Part shown: one piece after another, positions 1 through 8,262 of the stretch | How positions within the stretch are numbered: the first letter of the stretch is position 1 | How the letters are laid out: each line of letters opens with the position of its first letter | NCBI RefSeq assembly: GCF_016724845.1 | Contig: NZ_CP068082.1 | Location: 1,426,001 to 1,490,000, forward strand | Reading direction: 5' to 3' | DNA length: 64,000 nucleotides | DNA from: Sphingobacterium spiritivorum | GTDB lineage: Bacteria; Bacteroidota; Bacteroidia; Sphingobacteriales; Sphingobacteriaceae | Notes under the pieces: generated by a model | The model's database searches: none | Told to the model about the DNA's origin: nothing | Seen by the model: only the letters and a program-made list of their open reading frames with translations | Made by a program: the position numbers and the translations under genes

Positions 1-277
1 TTTTATTTCGGTTATACTGGGTAGCATCAGCTTTGCATCCGTATTTACGATGGTGTCAGGCATCAGTTCCAAAGCAGGTAACAACAGTACCTTGATGGCT
101 ATCCTTAGTTTCCCTGTAATCATCCCGCTGTTACTGGTTCTCATACGTTTGTCAAAAAATGCAATGGACGGCCTGGAAAGAAGCGAGAGTTTGGATCATA
201 TTGTAGTATTACTTGCGATTAATGTGATAACTGTTACGATTTCTTTATTGTTATTTCCTTACCTTTGGAGAGATTAA
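1..277 (+). CDS. ccmB: Heme exporter CcmB-like permease, 3' end only
   Basis: The reading frame is open from base 2, so the gene begins before the window and only about 91 C-terminal residues are visible. They hold two hydrophobic segments joined by a short polar stretch (LSKNAMDG), then end in an aromatic/proline tail (FPYLWRD). The hydrophobic FASVFTMVSGISSKAGN stretch resembles the C-terminal part of CcmB, the membrane subunit of the CcmAB ABC transporter of the c-type cytochrome maturation pathway. The assignment leans heavily on the next two genes, ccmC and a CcmD-like gene, which lie on the same strand 24 and 15 bp apart and are the usual partners. Internal ATG codons such as the one at 50 are probably not starts, because homology-like sequence continues upstream of them. 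Confidence 0.8.
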   Translation, partial: FISVILGSISFASVFTMVSGISSKAGNNSTLMAILSFPVIIPLLLVLIRLSKNAMDGLERSESLDHIVVLLAINVITVTISLLLFPYLWRD

Positions 278-301
278 AATAGTACAAAATTTAGAATTGA
301 A

Positions 302-973
302 ATGAGAAAAAATTGGTGGAAAATCCTTGCCGTAGTTTTAGTAGCAGCATCCATCGTTGCAGGATTAATTGGCCCCGTCCCTACTCTCCCAATACTCCAT
401 GAAAGCATCCGAAATGTATATTTCCATGTGCCGATGTGGTTTGCGATGCTCACCCTCTACCTTATCTCTGTCATTTATAGTGTCAAATACCTCAATTCAG
501 GAAATATGAAATACGACCTGATTGCTGTAGAAGCAGTGAATACGGGCATTATTTTTTGCTTTCTGGGATTAGGAACCGGTATGTTATGGGCAAATATCAC
601 GTGGGGAGATCCATGGCCTAAAGATCCTAAATTAAACAGTTCGGCCATTGCTACGCTCATGTATCTGGCGTATCTTGTGCTTAGGAATGCACTTGACGAG
701 GAACAAAAAAGAGCTAAAATATCCGCTATATACAACATCTTTGCCTTTCCGGTCATGATCGTTTTGCTATATGTGTTACCCAGACTTACAGATTCACTGC
801 ATCCCGGAAACGGAGGTAATTCAACATTCAGTGACATAGATCTGGATAACAACCTGAGACCAGTCTTGTATGCAGCCGGTCTTGGATGGAGTCTGATCGG
901 TGTATGGATCGGATCACTCCGTTACAGAGCAAGACTAATCGAACGGGAACAATTTAACAATGAAATTAATTAA
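302..973 (+). CDS. ccmC: Cytochrome c assembly / heme-handling protein CcmC
   Basis: A 223-residue polytopic membrane protein of the CcmC/CcsA (heme handling protein) superfamily. CcmC presents heme at the outer face of the cytoplasmic membrane for transfer toward apocytochrome c. Several transmembrane segments are visible. The Trp-rich periplasmic motif near residues 100-110 (WGDPWPKDPK) corresponds to the WWD-type heme-binding signature, and HVPMWF near residue 42 carries a conserved His. The length matches the short CcmC family rather than the much longer CcmF. It lies 24 bp after ccmB and 15 bp before a CcmD-like gene, so the three are very probably cotranscribed. The ATG at 302 directly precedes a basic residue cluster and the first membrane segment. 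Confidence 0.93.
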   Translation: MRKNWWKILAVVLVAASIVAGLIGPVPTLPILHESIRNVYFHVPMWFAMLTLYLISVIYSVKYLNSGNMKYDLIAVEAVNTGIIFCFLGLGTGMLWANITWGDPWPKDPKLNSSAIATLMYLAYLVLRNALDEEQKRAKISAIYNIFAFPVMIVLLYVLPRLTDSLHPGNGGNSTFSDIDLDNNLRPVLYAAGLGWSLIGVWIGSLRYRARLIEREQFNNEIN

Positions 974-988
974 TCGATAGTAAGGATC

Positions 989-1201
989 ATGAAACAAACT
1001 ATTCTATCTATATTCTTCATGTTGTGCACGTCATTGTATGCTTCAGCACAAGGTGAAATCGAAATGGCTACAGGACTGAGAAGCTCCGGAAAAATCTGGG
1101 TTGTAGTCTTAGTTCTGCTTCTTATTTTTCTAGGGGTAGCAGCCTATCTCTTTATGCTGGATAAAAGAATTAGCAAATTAGAGAAAAATACTAAAAAGTA
1201 A
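989..1201 (+). CDS. CcmD-like small membrane protein
   Basis: A 70-residue protein with a hydrophobic N-terminus resembling a signal peptide that ends around YASAQ. A single transmembrane helix follows at about residues 35-57, then a short charged tail (LDKRISKLEKNTKK). Bacteroidota cytochrome maturation loci commonly encode such a CcmD-family protein directly after ccmC. CcmD stabilises the CcmABC complex and helps release heme-loaded CcmE. The assignment rests on size, topology and position, as the sequence itself is poorly conserved in this family. Confidence 0.75.
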   Translation: MKQTILSIFFMLCTSLYASAQGEIEMATGLRSSGKIWVVVLVLLLIFLGVAAYLFMLDKRISKLEKNTKK

Positions 1202-1205
1202 TCTC

Positions 1206-1241
1206 TTCAGGGCGTTTACAAATAAAAGTCAACGCCCTGAA
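1206..1241 (+). other. Perfect 11-bp stem-loop after the ccm genes
   Basis: The arms at 1206-1216 and 1231-1241 (TTCAGGGCGTT / AACGCCCTGAA) are perfectly complementary, with a 14-nt loop. No T-run follows, so it is not a classical intrinsic terminator. It lies between the CcmD-like gene and the DUF6427 gene and could be a processing or attenuation structure. Confidence 0.55.
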
Positions 1242-1282
1242 TCAACAAGACGAAGCGCCAAATATAAAAGAGATCCGGATCA

Positions 1283-2266
1283 ATGATCATCAATCAGTTC
1301 AGAAAATTTACACCTATTAACATAGTATTACTTGCGGTAATCGGCCTCGGGTTATGTCTTGGTGTATTTCTTCATCTGCCGGATGAACTCACTCCCATGC
1401 TCTTTGAGCCTGCGCTCAACAATCTATTAGGCTTACAATTCGGACTGACGCTGGCACCGCAATCCAATGTGCTGACTACCCTTGCACTTACCTTGGTACA
1501 GGCATTTTTACTCAACAGGCTCATGAATAACTTCAATTTTCTGGGCAAACCGAGTTTTGTGACCGCATTAATGTATATGACACTGGCCAGTCTGTTCATT
1601 CCTTTTTTAGTCCTGTCTCCCACACTCATCTGTAACTTTATATCTATCTGGATGCTTAGCAAATTGTTTAACATCTACCACCATCAGGATATCAAAGGAA
1701 TCATGTTTGATCTGGGTATGATTGTCGGAATCGGAAGTCTGGTATACTTTCCGTTTATTGTAATGTTCATCCTCTTATGGATAAGTCTGATTATTTTCAG
1801 AACCTTCAACTGGAGAGAATGGATAGCTACACTCTTGGGATTATGTACCGTATATTTTATTATCGGAGTTATTTATTACTGGCTGGGGCATATAGATCAG
1901 TTTTTCGGAATATTCAAACCGTTTACGAATTCCTTTCCCAAGTCCTTACATATGGACTTTCATGATTATCTCGTACTGGTACCGATTATTTTTGCTTTAA
2001 TACTCTTTTTACTCATCCTGAAAGATCAGTTTTTCAAGAGTATAGTCCATGTAAGGAAATCCTTCCAGTTGCTGTTTTTCATGCTACTTTTGGCTATCGG
2101 ATCTTTTTACCTTAATCCGATCATTTCTGAAAGTCACTTTTTACTTTGCGCTCCGCCGATTACCATTTATTTAGCTTACTATTTTACTTACGCCAAAAAT
2201 AAATGGATATATGAGTCTCTTTATGCGATCATTATCTTAGCAATTATCTACTTTCAGTTTATGTAA
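1283..2266 (+). CDS. DUF6427-type polytopic membrane protein
   Basis: A 327-residue, very hydrophobic protein with about nine or ten predicted membrane helices. It contains few polar stretches, the longest being loops near residues 215-230 and 255-265. It resembles the Bacteroidota-specific DUF6427 family, which has no assigned function. The N-terminus (MIINQFRKFTPINIVLL) is typical: a short basic amphipathic stretch leading into the first helix. It follows the ccm genes on the same strand after an 81-bp gap containing a stem-loop, so cotranscription is possible but not shown. Function is unknown; the family name is my recognition from sequence pattern only. Confidence 0.7.
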   Translation: MIINQFRKFTPINIVLLAVIGLGLCLGVFLHLPDELTPMLFEPALNNLLGLQFGLTLAPQSNVLTTLALTLVQAFLLNRLMNNFNFLGKPSFVTALMYMTLASLFIPFLVLSPTLICNFISIWMLSKLFNIYHHQDIKGIMFDLGMIVGIGSLVYFPFIVMFILLWISLIIFRTFNWREWIATLLGLCTVYFIIGVIYYWLGHIDQFFGIFKPFTNSFPKSLHMDFHDYLVLVPIIFALILFLLILKDQFFKSIVHVRKSFQLLFFMLLLAIGSFYLNPIISESHFLLCAPPITIYLAYYFTYAKNKWIYESLYAIIILAIIYFQFM

Positions 2267-2643
2267 AAAACTGAAAATAAGAGCTTTAACCTTTTTTAAC
2301 AAATAGAACTTACGGAATAATCAAAAAATAGATAGTTTTGTAACTGAAAAAATCAGGATACTGCTGACATTCAAGCAGCAATATATCGGGATTTGATCAC
2401 TGAAAAAACAAAAATTGTTGTTAAACATAAGCACGGATATGTATCTCAAAACCTTATATTCGGATCAACACAAAGTTGCCAGTAAAGGTCTTGCTTTTTG
2501 TTTAATATATGATCGTCTTTTCGAAGATAACAGAGTTTCCTGTTTAGGCACTCTGAACAAGCGTGTTGCAGACAGTCTCCCGGATTATAGAAAAATATGC
2601 AATAGCATAGACGGGAATTGGAGCATCAATATCAATTTTTAAC
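2267..2643. other. Intergenic region with a possible promoter and a doubtful small ORF
   Basis: This 377-bp stretch separates DUF6427 from the outer-membrane protein gene. TAGTTTTG at 2333-2340 matches the Bacteroidota -7 element TAnnTTTG, but no clear -33 TTTG sits at the usual distance. If used, it would give the gene at 2644 a leader of about 300 nt. Most of that leader is covered by an open frame from 2415 (TTG) or 2439 (ATG) to 2642, listed separately. Confidence 0.5.
2439..2642 (+). CDS. Doubtful small ORF upstream of the outer-membrane protein gene
   Basis: The frame runs from a TTG at 2415, or more plausibly an ATG at 2439, to a stop that ends one base before the next gene's ATG. It would encode about 67-75 residues without a signal peptide, membrane helix or recognisable motif. 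Support is positional only: a candidate -7 element at 2333-2340 upstream and tight spacing to the next gene. The sequence has rather many cysteines and does not resemble any family I know. It may equally be an untranslated leader that is open by chance. Confidence 0.2.
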   Translation: MYLKTLYSDQHKVASKGLAFCLIYDRLFEDNRVSCLGTLNKRVADSLPDYRKICNSIDGNWSININF

Positions 2644-3966
2644 ATGCAGAAACACTTTATACAAGGGCTGAAAAAGACAGCTTCGACATTATTTATTGCA
2701 TTAGGTATCCTGTCTTGCGGCACAGCAGTATATGCTCAGAAGTCGACTTCAGCATCTCCCTATTCCAAATTAGGCATTGGTCAAATGCGCTTAGATCTAC
2801 TCCCGCAAACCAGAGCAATGGGAGGAATTTCTACAGGTTTGAGATATCTTGGCGGGACAAACACGATGAACATAGCCAATCCGGCTTCATACAGTGGATT
2901 TCACCATACAATCTTTGATGCCGGACTCTATGGAAATGTAACCCAGCTGGAAAAAGGAAGTGCTGCAGATAATACTGCAGATTTTGCTTTCAGTCATATC
3001 ACCATGGGTATTCCTTTGGGTAAAGCAGGTGGTATAGCATTAGGTCTTATGCCTTTTTCAGATGTAGGTTATTCTTACAATAATATCAAAACTCTGGATA
3101 CCCTGTCTTACAGAAGTACACTTTCAGGTGAAGGAGGTTTGAATAAAGCATTCATCGGATACGGAATAAGTCCTTTCAAAGGTTTCAGCATAGGTGCGAA
3201 TGTGAGCTATATATTTGGTAACCTGACAGATATCTCTAAAATCGAGTTTCCGTATAGCCTAGGTGCTTATAACACGACACAAAAGAATATCCGCTCATTC
3301 TCTGGTGCATCGCTGGACTATGGGGTACAATATTTTAAATCATTAGGCAACAAACTAAACCTGACAGTAGGATACTCAGGTTCCCTGAATAATACAATCA
3401 AAGACAAATCAACCATACTCATTACCCGTACACAGCCAAGTCTTTCGGATGTTGAGAATATCGCAACAGATACTTCATACATCAATGAAAAAGGATCCAG
3501 AAATATCAATCTTCCTTTGAAGCACAACGTGGGATTTACGCTTGCGAAATCAAACAAATGGCTGGTAGGTGCAGACTTCAAATATGCTGACTGGTCAGAT
3601 TTTCAGGTAAGACAAGGCGAACAACAACTCGGAAAAAGCTACGGAGTGGCCATAGGTGGTCAATTTACACCTGACCCTTCATCTATCCGCTATCTGAATC
3701 TGGTTGATTACCGTATAGGATTCCGATACGATAAGACACAGATGAATATCAATGGTACTGATATCAAAGATATGGCGATCACTTTAGGTATGGGTCTTCC
3801 TCTTCCGTCTACACCTTATTCCCGCGCTTTCTCTAAGATCAATGTGTCGGCAGAACTCGGACAGATGGGTACCTTATCAAACAACCTTGTACGTGAGCGT
3901 TATATCAATTTCAATATTGGATTTACCCTCAACGACAAGTGGTTTTCACGAAGAAATTATGATTAG
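2644..3966 (+). CDS. Outer-membrane beta-barrel protein, function unknown
   Basis: A 440-residue exported protein. Residues 1-31 form a signal peptide ending at VYAQ. The mature part is rich in alternating polar/hydrophobic and aromatic beta-strand-like segments (for example SFSGASLDYGVQYF, RNINLPLKHNVGFTL) and ends in a strand (FNIGFTLNDKWFSRRNYD), consistent with an outer-membrane barrel. The early motif SPYSKLGIGQMR is familiar from a conserved Bacteroidota family annotated only as hypothetical or outer-membrane protein. The lptC gene follows within about 12 bp and a periplasmic isomerase gene after that, so this is an envelope-biogenesis neighbourhood. Specific function is not known. Confidence 0.75.
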   Translation: MQKHFIQGLKKTASTLFIALGILSCGTAVYAQKSTSASPYSKLGIGQMRLDLLPQTRAMGGISTGLRYLGGTNTMNIANPASYSGFHHTIFDAGLYGNVTQLEKGSAADNTADFAFSHITMGIPLGKAGGIALGLMPFSDVGYSYNNIKTLDTLSYRSTLSGEGGLNKAFIGYGISPFKGFSIGANVSYIFGNLTDISKIEFPYSLGAYNTTQKNIRSFSGASLDYGVQYFKSLGNKLNLTVGYSGSLNNTIKDKSTILITRTQPSLSDVENIATDTSYINEKGSRNINLPLKHNVGFTLAKSNKWLVGADFKYADWSDFQVRQGEQQLGKSYGVAIGGQFTPDPSSIRYLNLVDYRIGFRYDKTQMNINGTDIKDMAITLGMGLPLPSTPYSRAFSKINVSAELGQMGTLSNNLVRERYINFNIGFTLNDKWFSRRNYD

Positions 3967-3978
3967 TAGCGATTGCTA

Positions 3979-4581
3979 ATGACAGCATTCATTTCTATAT
4001 TAAAACATACACTGCCCCTATCGATAATATTATGGTTAGGGGCAATCTTATTACACTCCTGCGAGCCCGATCTTAAAGAAGTAGACCGCATCGCCAATAT
4101 GAAAAAAGGCGAGGCCGTGGATATCTCTTACGGTGTCACGATTACCTATAGCGACTCAGCCCTTGTAAAAGCTGTGCTGACCAGTCCGGAGATGCGCGTA
4201 CACCATGACACCACCAGTAACTACGAGTTCCCTAAAGGCGTAAAAATTGTGTTTTATGATGCCCTCGGAAAAGAAAGTCAGCAGATTGTATCGGACTATG
4301 CGATACAGCGGGAAAAAGAAAAAACAACTACATTCAAAAAAAATGTCGTCATAACCCGGATTGACGGTTCAATCATCAAAACAGAAGAACTTATTTATGA
4401 TGAAAACTCCGATTCATTCTATAACCACGTGATGATCACAGGTTTTTTCAAAGACGGCAGAGGTAATCTTCAGGGATCATCCTTTACATCAGATGCCGAC
4501 TTTAAAGATGTCCGGATTCAGAATGCAACGGGTTTATACTACATTCAGGACAACTCTGCATTCCCGTCTTTTGGTAATTAG
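3979..4581 (+). CDS. lptC: LPS export periplasmic protein LptC (lipoprotein form)
   Basis: A protein of about 200 residues of the LptC/YrbK family. LptC relays lipopolysaccharide from the LptBFG transporter to the periplasmic LptA bridge. The N-terminal hydrophobic segment ends in a lipobox-like LLHSC, giving a candidate lipidated Cys at residue 28 from the chosen start; many Bacteroidota LptC proteins are lipoproteins. The beta-jellyroll body includes VDISYGVTITYSDSALVKAVLTS and GVKIVFYDALGKESQQIVSDYA, the pattern expected of LptC. The ATG at 3979 is preferred to a TTG six bases upstream. The gene sits 12 bp after the barrel gene and is likely cotranscribed with it. Confidence 0.85.
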   Translation: MTAFISILKHTLPLSIILWLGAILLHSCEPDLKEVDRIANMKKGEAVDISYGVTITYSDSALVKAVLTSPEMRVHHDTTSNYEFPKGVKIVFYDALGKESQQIVSDYAIQREKEKTTTFKKNVVITRIDGSIIKTEELIYDENSDSFYNHVMITGFFKDGRGNLQGSSFTSDADFKDVRIQNATGLYYIQDNSAFPSFGN

Positions 4582-4739
4582 ACGGTGTAAAACATGAAAA
4601 GTAGCAGAATAGTTTTCAACAACAATAAAATATTACGCTTTTTTTAGTAAAAGTTGTATCTTGCACCTCGTTTTTAGTGTAGGTGAATTATTAAACTAAA
4701 AATCAGCATTTAAACAATAAAAAAGACAGTTTATAAACT

Positions 4740-6851
4740 ATGGGATTAATGACCTTTTTGCGAAACCGTGCGGGTTTGATCGTAACCGTGATCGGTATTG
4801 CAATTGTTGCATTTTTGTTAGGAGACGTTGTACGTACTGGAGCACCCTTCTGGGCTAGCACACAGAATCAGGTAGGAAGCGTCAATGGAGAATCAATCAG
4901 CTACCCTGATTTCAATGTTCAGGTTGAACAAGCATCAGCAATGTTCCAACAACAAATGGGTGGAGGAAGCCTCACACCGCAAATGAAAAATTATGCCGTT
5001 CAGCAAGTATGGAATCAATTTGTAACCAAAGAAATTCTAAAACAGGAAGTTGAAAAAATCGGCTTGTCAGTAGGCAAAGATGAATTGAATGCATTGGTAA
5101 ATGGTCCAAACCCATCTTATCAGATCGTTCAGGCATTCACAAACCCTCAGACAGGTCAGTTTGACAAAGCACAACTTAACATGTTCCTGAGCAGATTGAA
5201 AAGCGAAGGTACACCTGAAATGCAACAACAATGGGAAATGTTACTGGAAGGTGTACGTGACGAGCGTATGGGAACCAAATACACCAACCTGCTTAACAAC
5301 AGCATTTACGTCACTTCTCTGGAAGCAAATGACGATTATATTCAACGTAACAAGCTTGCAAACTTTAAATATGTATTGTTAGACTACTCTTCTATCAAAG
5401 ATGCAGATATCAAATTGACAGATGCAGACTACAAAGAGTACTACGATGAAAACAAAAATGCATTCAAAAACCCTGAAGAAACACGCGCTATCGAGTATGT
5501 ACTTGTAGACGGACGCCCTAATCAAAGAGATACAGCTGCGACATTAGCTGTAGTTCAGAAATTAAAGGCTGATCTTGCTGCATCTACCAATGACTCTTTA
5601 TTTGCAAGTGTAAATTCAGACACAAAATATCCGTACACCTATCTGAAAAAAGGTCAGGTAAGCCCTGCTCTTGATTCGGTATTGTTCAATGCTCCGGTAG
5701 GTGCTACAGTAGGTCCGTTTCTTTCAAATGGCGTATACGAAATCGCTAAAATCAAAGACGCGACTTTCAGCCCTGATTCCGTAAAAGCAAGTCACATCTT
5801 ATTAAACCCGACTGCAGAAGGTGGTGTTGATAAAGCTAAAGCCAAAGCAGACTCGATTAAGAATCTGATTGCAAAAGGTGAAGCATTCGGTCCATTGGCA
5901 ATTCAATTCAGCCAGGATGAAGGCAGCAAAGCAAACGGTGGTGATCTGGGAACATTTGGAAGAGGAAGAATGGTTCCTGAATTTGACAAAGCAGTATTTG
6001 AAGGCAAGACCGGAGATGTATTGATCGTAAACAGTCAGTTCGGTGTACACATTGTAAAAATCGAAAAACAAGTAGGAAACTCTAAGGTAGTTAAAGCTGC
6101 TATTGTAGATAAAGCTATTTCAAGTGGTAAAGAAACAATTGATGCAGCTTATGCAAAAGCTAACAGTTTCTTCTCCGCTTTGGACAAAGATAATTTCAAA
6201 GCTGTAGCTACCAAACAAGGATTGAAAGATGCAACGGCAAAACGTGTCACTGCAATGGACAATACTCTGGATGGTAATGAGGTGCCAAGAGAATTGTTGA
6301 GATGGGCATTCGAAGCTAAAAAAGGAGACGTAACAGATAAAGTTTATGAAACAGATCATACTTTTATCGTTGCCCGTCTGGCAGATATTCAGCCTAAAGG
6401 TATTCTTCCTTTGGAAGCCATCAAAGCAGATATTGAGACTCCGGTAAGAAACCTGGTAAAAGCCAGACAACTGAAAGAAAAAGCAGAAAATGCTTTGAAA
6501 GGGGCATCTTCTATCGATCAGGTTGGTCAGAAATTAGGAAAATCTCCGATTCAGGTTGAAAATATTGTATTAGCAAATCCTGTTATCCCGGGAGTAGCAT
6601 TGGAAAATGCGGTTGTAGGAACTGTATTTGGTTTACAGCCAAACAAACCTTCTACTGCAATCAAAGGCAACCAGGGTGTATACGTGGTACAGGTAAACGG
6701 ATTTGTAAATCCTAAAAACCAGGTAGCAACGGAGATCAAAGCACAGCAGAAACAGTTGATCGCTTCTAAAGCACAACGTTCGTGGAACTCAATCTTCAAA
6801 GCTCTTCAGGATAAAGCTAAGATTGATGACAATCGCATTAGATTCTTTTAG
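4740..6851 (+). CDS. ppiD: PpiD/SurA-type periplasmic peptidyl-prolyl isomerase
   Basis: A 703-residue protein with a short cytoplasmic N-terminus, one transmembrane helix at about residues 10-30, a SurA-N-like helical domain at about 40-230, and a parvulin rotamase domain at about 347-443 (begins VKASHILL and contains GGDLGTFGRGRMVPEF and GVHIVKIEK). A long C-terminal helical region with a second, degenerate parvulin-like part follows. This is the PpiD architecture: a membrane-anchored chaperone that assists folding of proteins emerging from the Sec translocon. A weak promoter-like TATCTTGC lies near 4660. A strong hairpin terminator follows at 6873-6902. The Ala/Lys/Gln-rich composition looks like that of a well-expressed gene. 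Confidence 0.9.
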   Translation: MGLMTFLRNRAGLIVTVIGIAIVAFLLGDVVRTGAPFWASTQNQVGSVNGESISYPDFNVQVEQASAMFQQQMGGGSLTPQMKNYAVQQVWNQFVTKEILKQEVEKIGLSVGKDELNALVNGPNPSYQIVQAFTNPQTGQFDKAQLNMFLSRLKSEGTPEMQQQWEMLLEGVRDERMGTKYTNLLNNSIYVTSLEANDDYIQRNKLANFKYVLLDYSSIKDADIKLTDADYKEYYDENKNAFKNPEETRAIEYVLVDGRPNQRDTAATLAVVQKLKADLAASTNDSLFASVNSDTKYPYTYLKKGQVSPALDSVLFNAPVGATVGPFLSNGVYEIAKIKDATFSPDSVKASHILLNPTAEGGVDKAKAKADSIKNLIAKGEAFGPLAIQFSQDEGSKANGGDLGTFGRGRMVPEFDKAVFEGKTGDVLIVNSQFGVHIVKIEKQVGNSKVVKAAIVDKAISSGKETIDAAYAKANSFFSALDKDNFKAVATKQGLKDATAKRVTAMDNTLDGNEVPRELLRWAFEAKKGDVTDKVYETDHTFIVARLADIQPKGILPLEAIKADIETPVRNLVKARQLKEKAENALKGASSIDQVGQKLGKSPIQVENIVLANPVIPGVALENAVVGTVFGLQPNKPSTAIKGNQGVYVVQVNGFVNPKNQVATEIKAQQKQLIASKAQRSWNSIFKALQDKAKIDDNRIRFF

Positions 6852-6863
6852 AAGATAATTAAG

Positions 6864-6871
6864 TAACTTTG
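6864..6871 (+). promoter_or_regulatory. Candidate -7 element for the DUF2480 gene
   Basis: TAACTTTG matches TAnnTTTG and lies 36 bases before the ATG at 6907. No TTTG is visible at the ideal -33 distance. The predicted transcript start would fall inside the terminator hairpin of the preceding gene. Confidence 0.35.
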
Positions 6872-6872
6872 T

Positions 6873-6902
6873 AGCCGGACAGATACTGTCCGGCTTTTTT
6901 AT
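6873..6902 (+). terminator. Intrinsic terminator after the PpiD-like gene
   Basis: A perfect 10-bp stem (6873-6882 with 6886-6895, AGCCGGACAG / CTGTCCGGCT) has a 3-nt loop and a following run of T from 6895. It is 21 bp after the stop codon at 6851. Confidence 0.9.
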
Positions 6903-6906
6903 TTTT

Positions 6907-7428
6907 ATGATCATGGAAATTCAAGAAAATATCGTTAATAAAGTAGCGCAAAGCGGACTCATAACCTTTGATCTGGCAAGCCTTGCTCCCACAGGAGAGC
7001 TCACCGAATATGATATCAAGGATAATCTTTTTCATGGATTGATATTAAAGGAAAAAGACTTTAGAGAATTTATTAAAGAAAAGGACTGGACAACATATAC
7101 AGACAAACATGTGGCCATCACCTGTTCGACAGATGCCATTATCCCGACATGGGCAATCATGTTATTAGCAAATAAACTTGAACCTTTTGCAAAAACTATT
7201 ATTTTTGGAACAAAAGAAGAACTGGAAAGCCAGTTATTTCAAGAAAAGTTAGCAACTTTGGATATGTCACAGTTTGTGGATCAGCGTGTTGTTGTAAAAG
7301 GCTGTGGTGACGTGCATATTCCGGAGTCAGCATTTGTGACATTTACAGTAAAATTAAGTAAAGTTGCAAAAAGTATTATGTACGGTGAACCATGCTCCAC
7401 GGTACCGGTTTTCAAGCGAAAGCCTTAA
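6907..7428 (+). CDS. DUF2480 family protein
   Basis: A 173-residue soluble protein of the Bacteroidota-specific DUF2480 family. Recognisable parts are ITFDLASLAP near the N-terminus, the central KHVAITCSTDAIIPTWAIMLL, and the C-terminal VVVKGCGDVHIPESAFVTFTVKLSKVAKSIMYGEPCSTVPVFKR. Conserved Cys and His residues in CSTDAIIP, GCGDVHIP and GEPCSTVP suggest a possible metal site, but this is inference. There is no signal peptide, so it is cytoplasmic. It starts a run with the DUF3108 and DUF3109 genes (38-bp and 4-bp gaps), probably one transcript. Function is unknown. Confidence 0.85.
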   Translation: MIMEIQENIVNKVAQSGLITFDLASLAPTGELTEYDIKDNLFHGLILKEKDFREFIKEKDWTTYTDKHVAITCSTDAIIPTWAIMLLANKLEPFAKTIIFGTKEELESQLFQEKLATLDMSQFVDQRVVVKGCGDVHIPESAFVTFTVKLSKVAKSIMYGEPCSTVPVFKRKP

Positions 7429-7466
7429 TGTAGTTTTTTTAAAATTTGATTGTAGTTAATTGATAT

Positions 7467-8258
7467 ATGAAAAGAATCTTTACCTTATTTATTATTGCAT
7501 TATACTGCATTTCAAATGCACCGGCACAGATGCTCCCGTATTTAAAAGAATCATCCTATCAGGCTGGAGAAAAGCTACAATACAAACTCCGGTACGGCAT
7601 CGTATCTGCTGCCACAGGTTCCCTGATGGTGTCCGATTCCAAACTTCGGTTCAGTAATCCCAAAACCTTTCAATTGACAGCTTTTGGATCCACATCCGGA
7701 GCATTCTCCGTACTCTATACCGTAAAAAACAAGTACAATTCTTATATAGATGGCAGTACATTCCTCCCGTACCTGTATACAGAGGATATTCACGAAGGAA
7801 GCTACACCAGACAAGACTACGTAACATTCGATCATAAGAAGCAATCTGCAAAGGGTAAAAAAGGGACTTTCCAAAGCCCGACTCCACAGACCTTCGATTT
7901 ACTGTCCGCTTATTATTTTTCACGCAATCTGGACCTTTCTAAGCTGAAGATCGGTGATTCATTCAGAATCACTTATTTTCTGAATGATGAAATGGCGTCT
8001 CTGGGTATCAAATATCTGGGAGTAGAAGACGTAAAAACCAAGCTCGGCACATTAGAATGTATAAAATTTAGCCCTGAGATAAAACCCGGACGTATTTTTA
8101 AGAAAAACAGTCAGTTGTATCTTTGGGTCACAAACGATGGAAATCGTATTCCGGTAAAAGCTGAAGTCGAAATATTAATCGGCTCGATCACCATGGAACT
8201 TACCAAAGCTGAAGGTTTGAAATATAAACTAGGTCAACGAGTAAGCTATTCAAAATAA
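7467..8258 (+). CDS. DUF3108 domain exported protein
   Basis: A 263-residue protein with a signal peptide (residues 1-20, ending NAPAQ). The body has the DUF3108 pattern: YQAGEKLQYKLRYGIVSAATGSL, a middle TFDLLSAYYFSRNLDLSKLKIGDSF, and a C-terminal GRIFKKNSQLYLWVTNDGNRIPVKAEVEILIGSI segment. Family members are periplasmic or outer-membrane-associated beta-rich proteins of unknown function that resemble LolA/LolB-like lipid-binding folds; that fold comparison is from memory and not shown here. The gene is 4 bp before the DUF3109 gene, a pairing that is common in Bacteroidota. Confidence 0.85.
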   Translation: MKRIFTLFIIALYCISNAPAQMLPYLKESSYQAGEKLQYKLRYGIVSAATGSLMVSDSKLRFSNPKTFQLTAFGSTSGAFSVLYTVKNKYNSYIDGSTFLPYLYTEDIHEGSYTRQDYVTFDHKKQSAKGKKGTFQSPTPQTFDLLSAYYFSRNLDLSKLKIGDSFRITYFLNDEMASLGIKYLGVEDVKTKLGTLECIKFSPEIKPGRIFKKNSQLYLWVTNDGNRIPVKAEVEILIGSITMELTKAEGLKYKLGQRVSYSK

Positions 8259-8262
8259 CATC

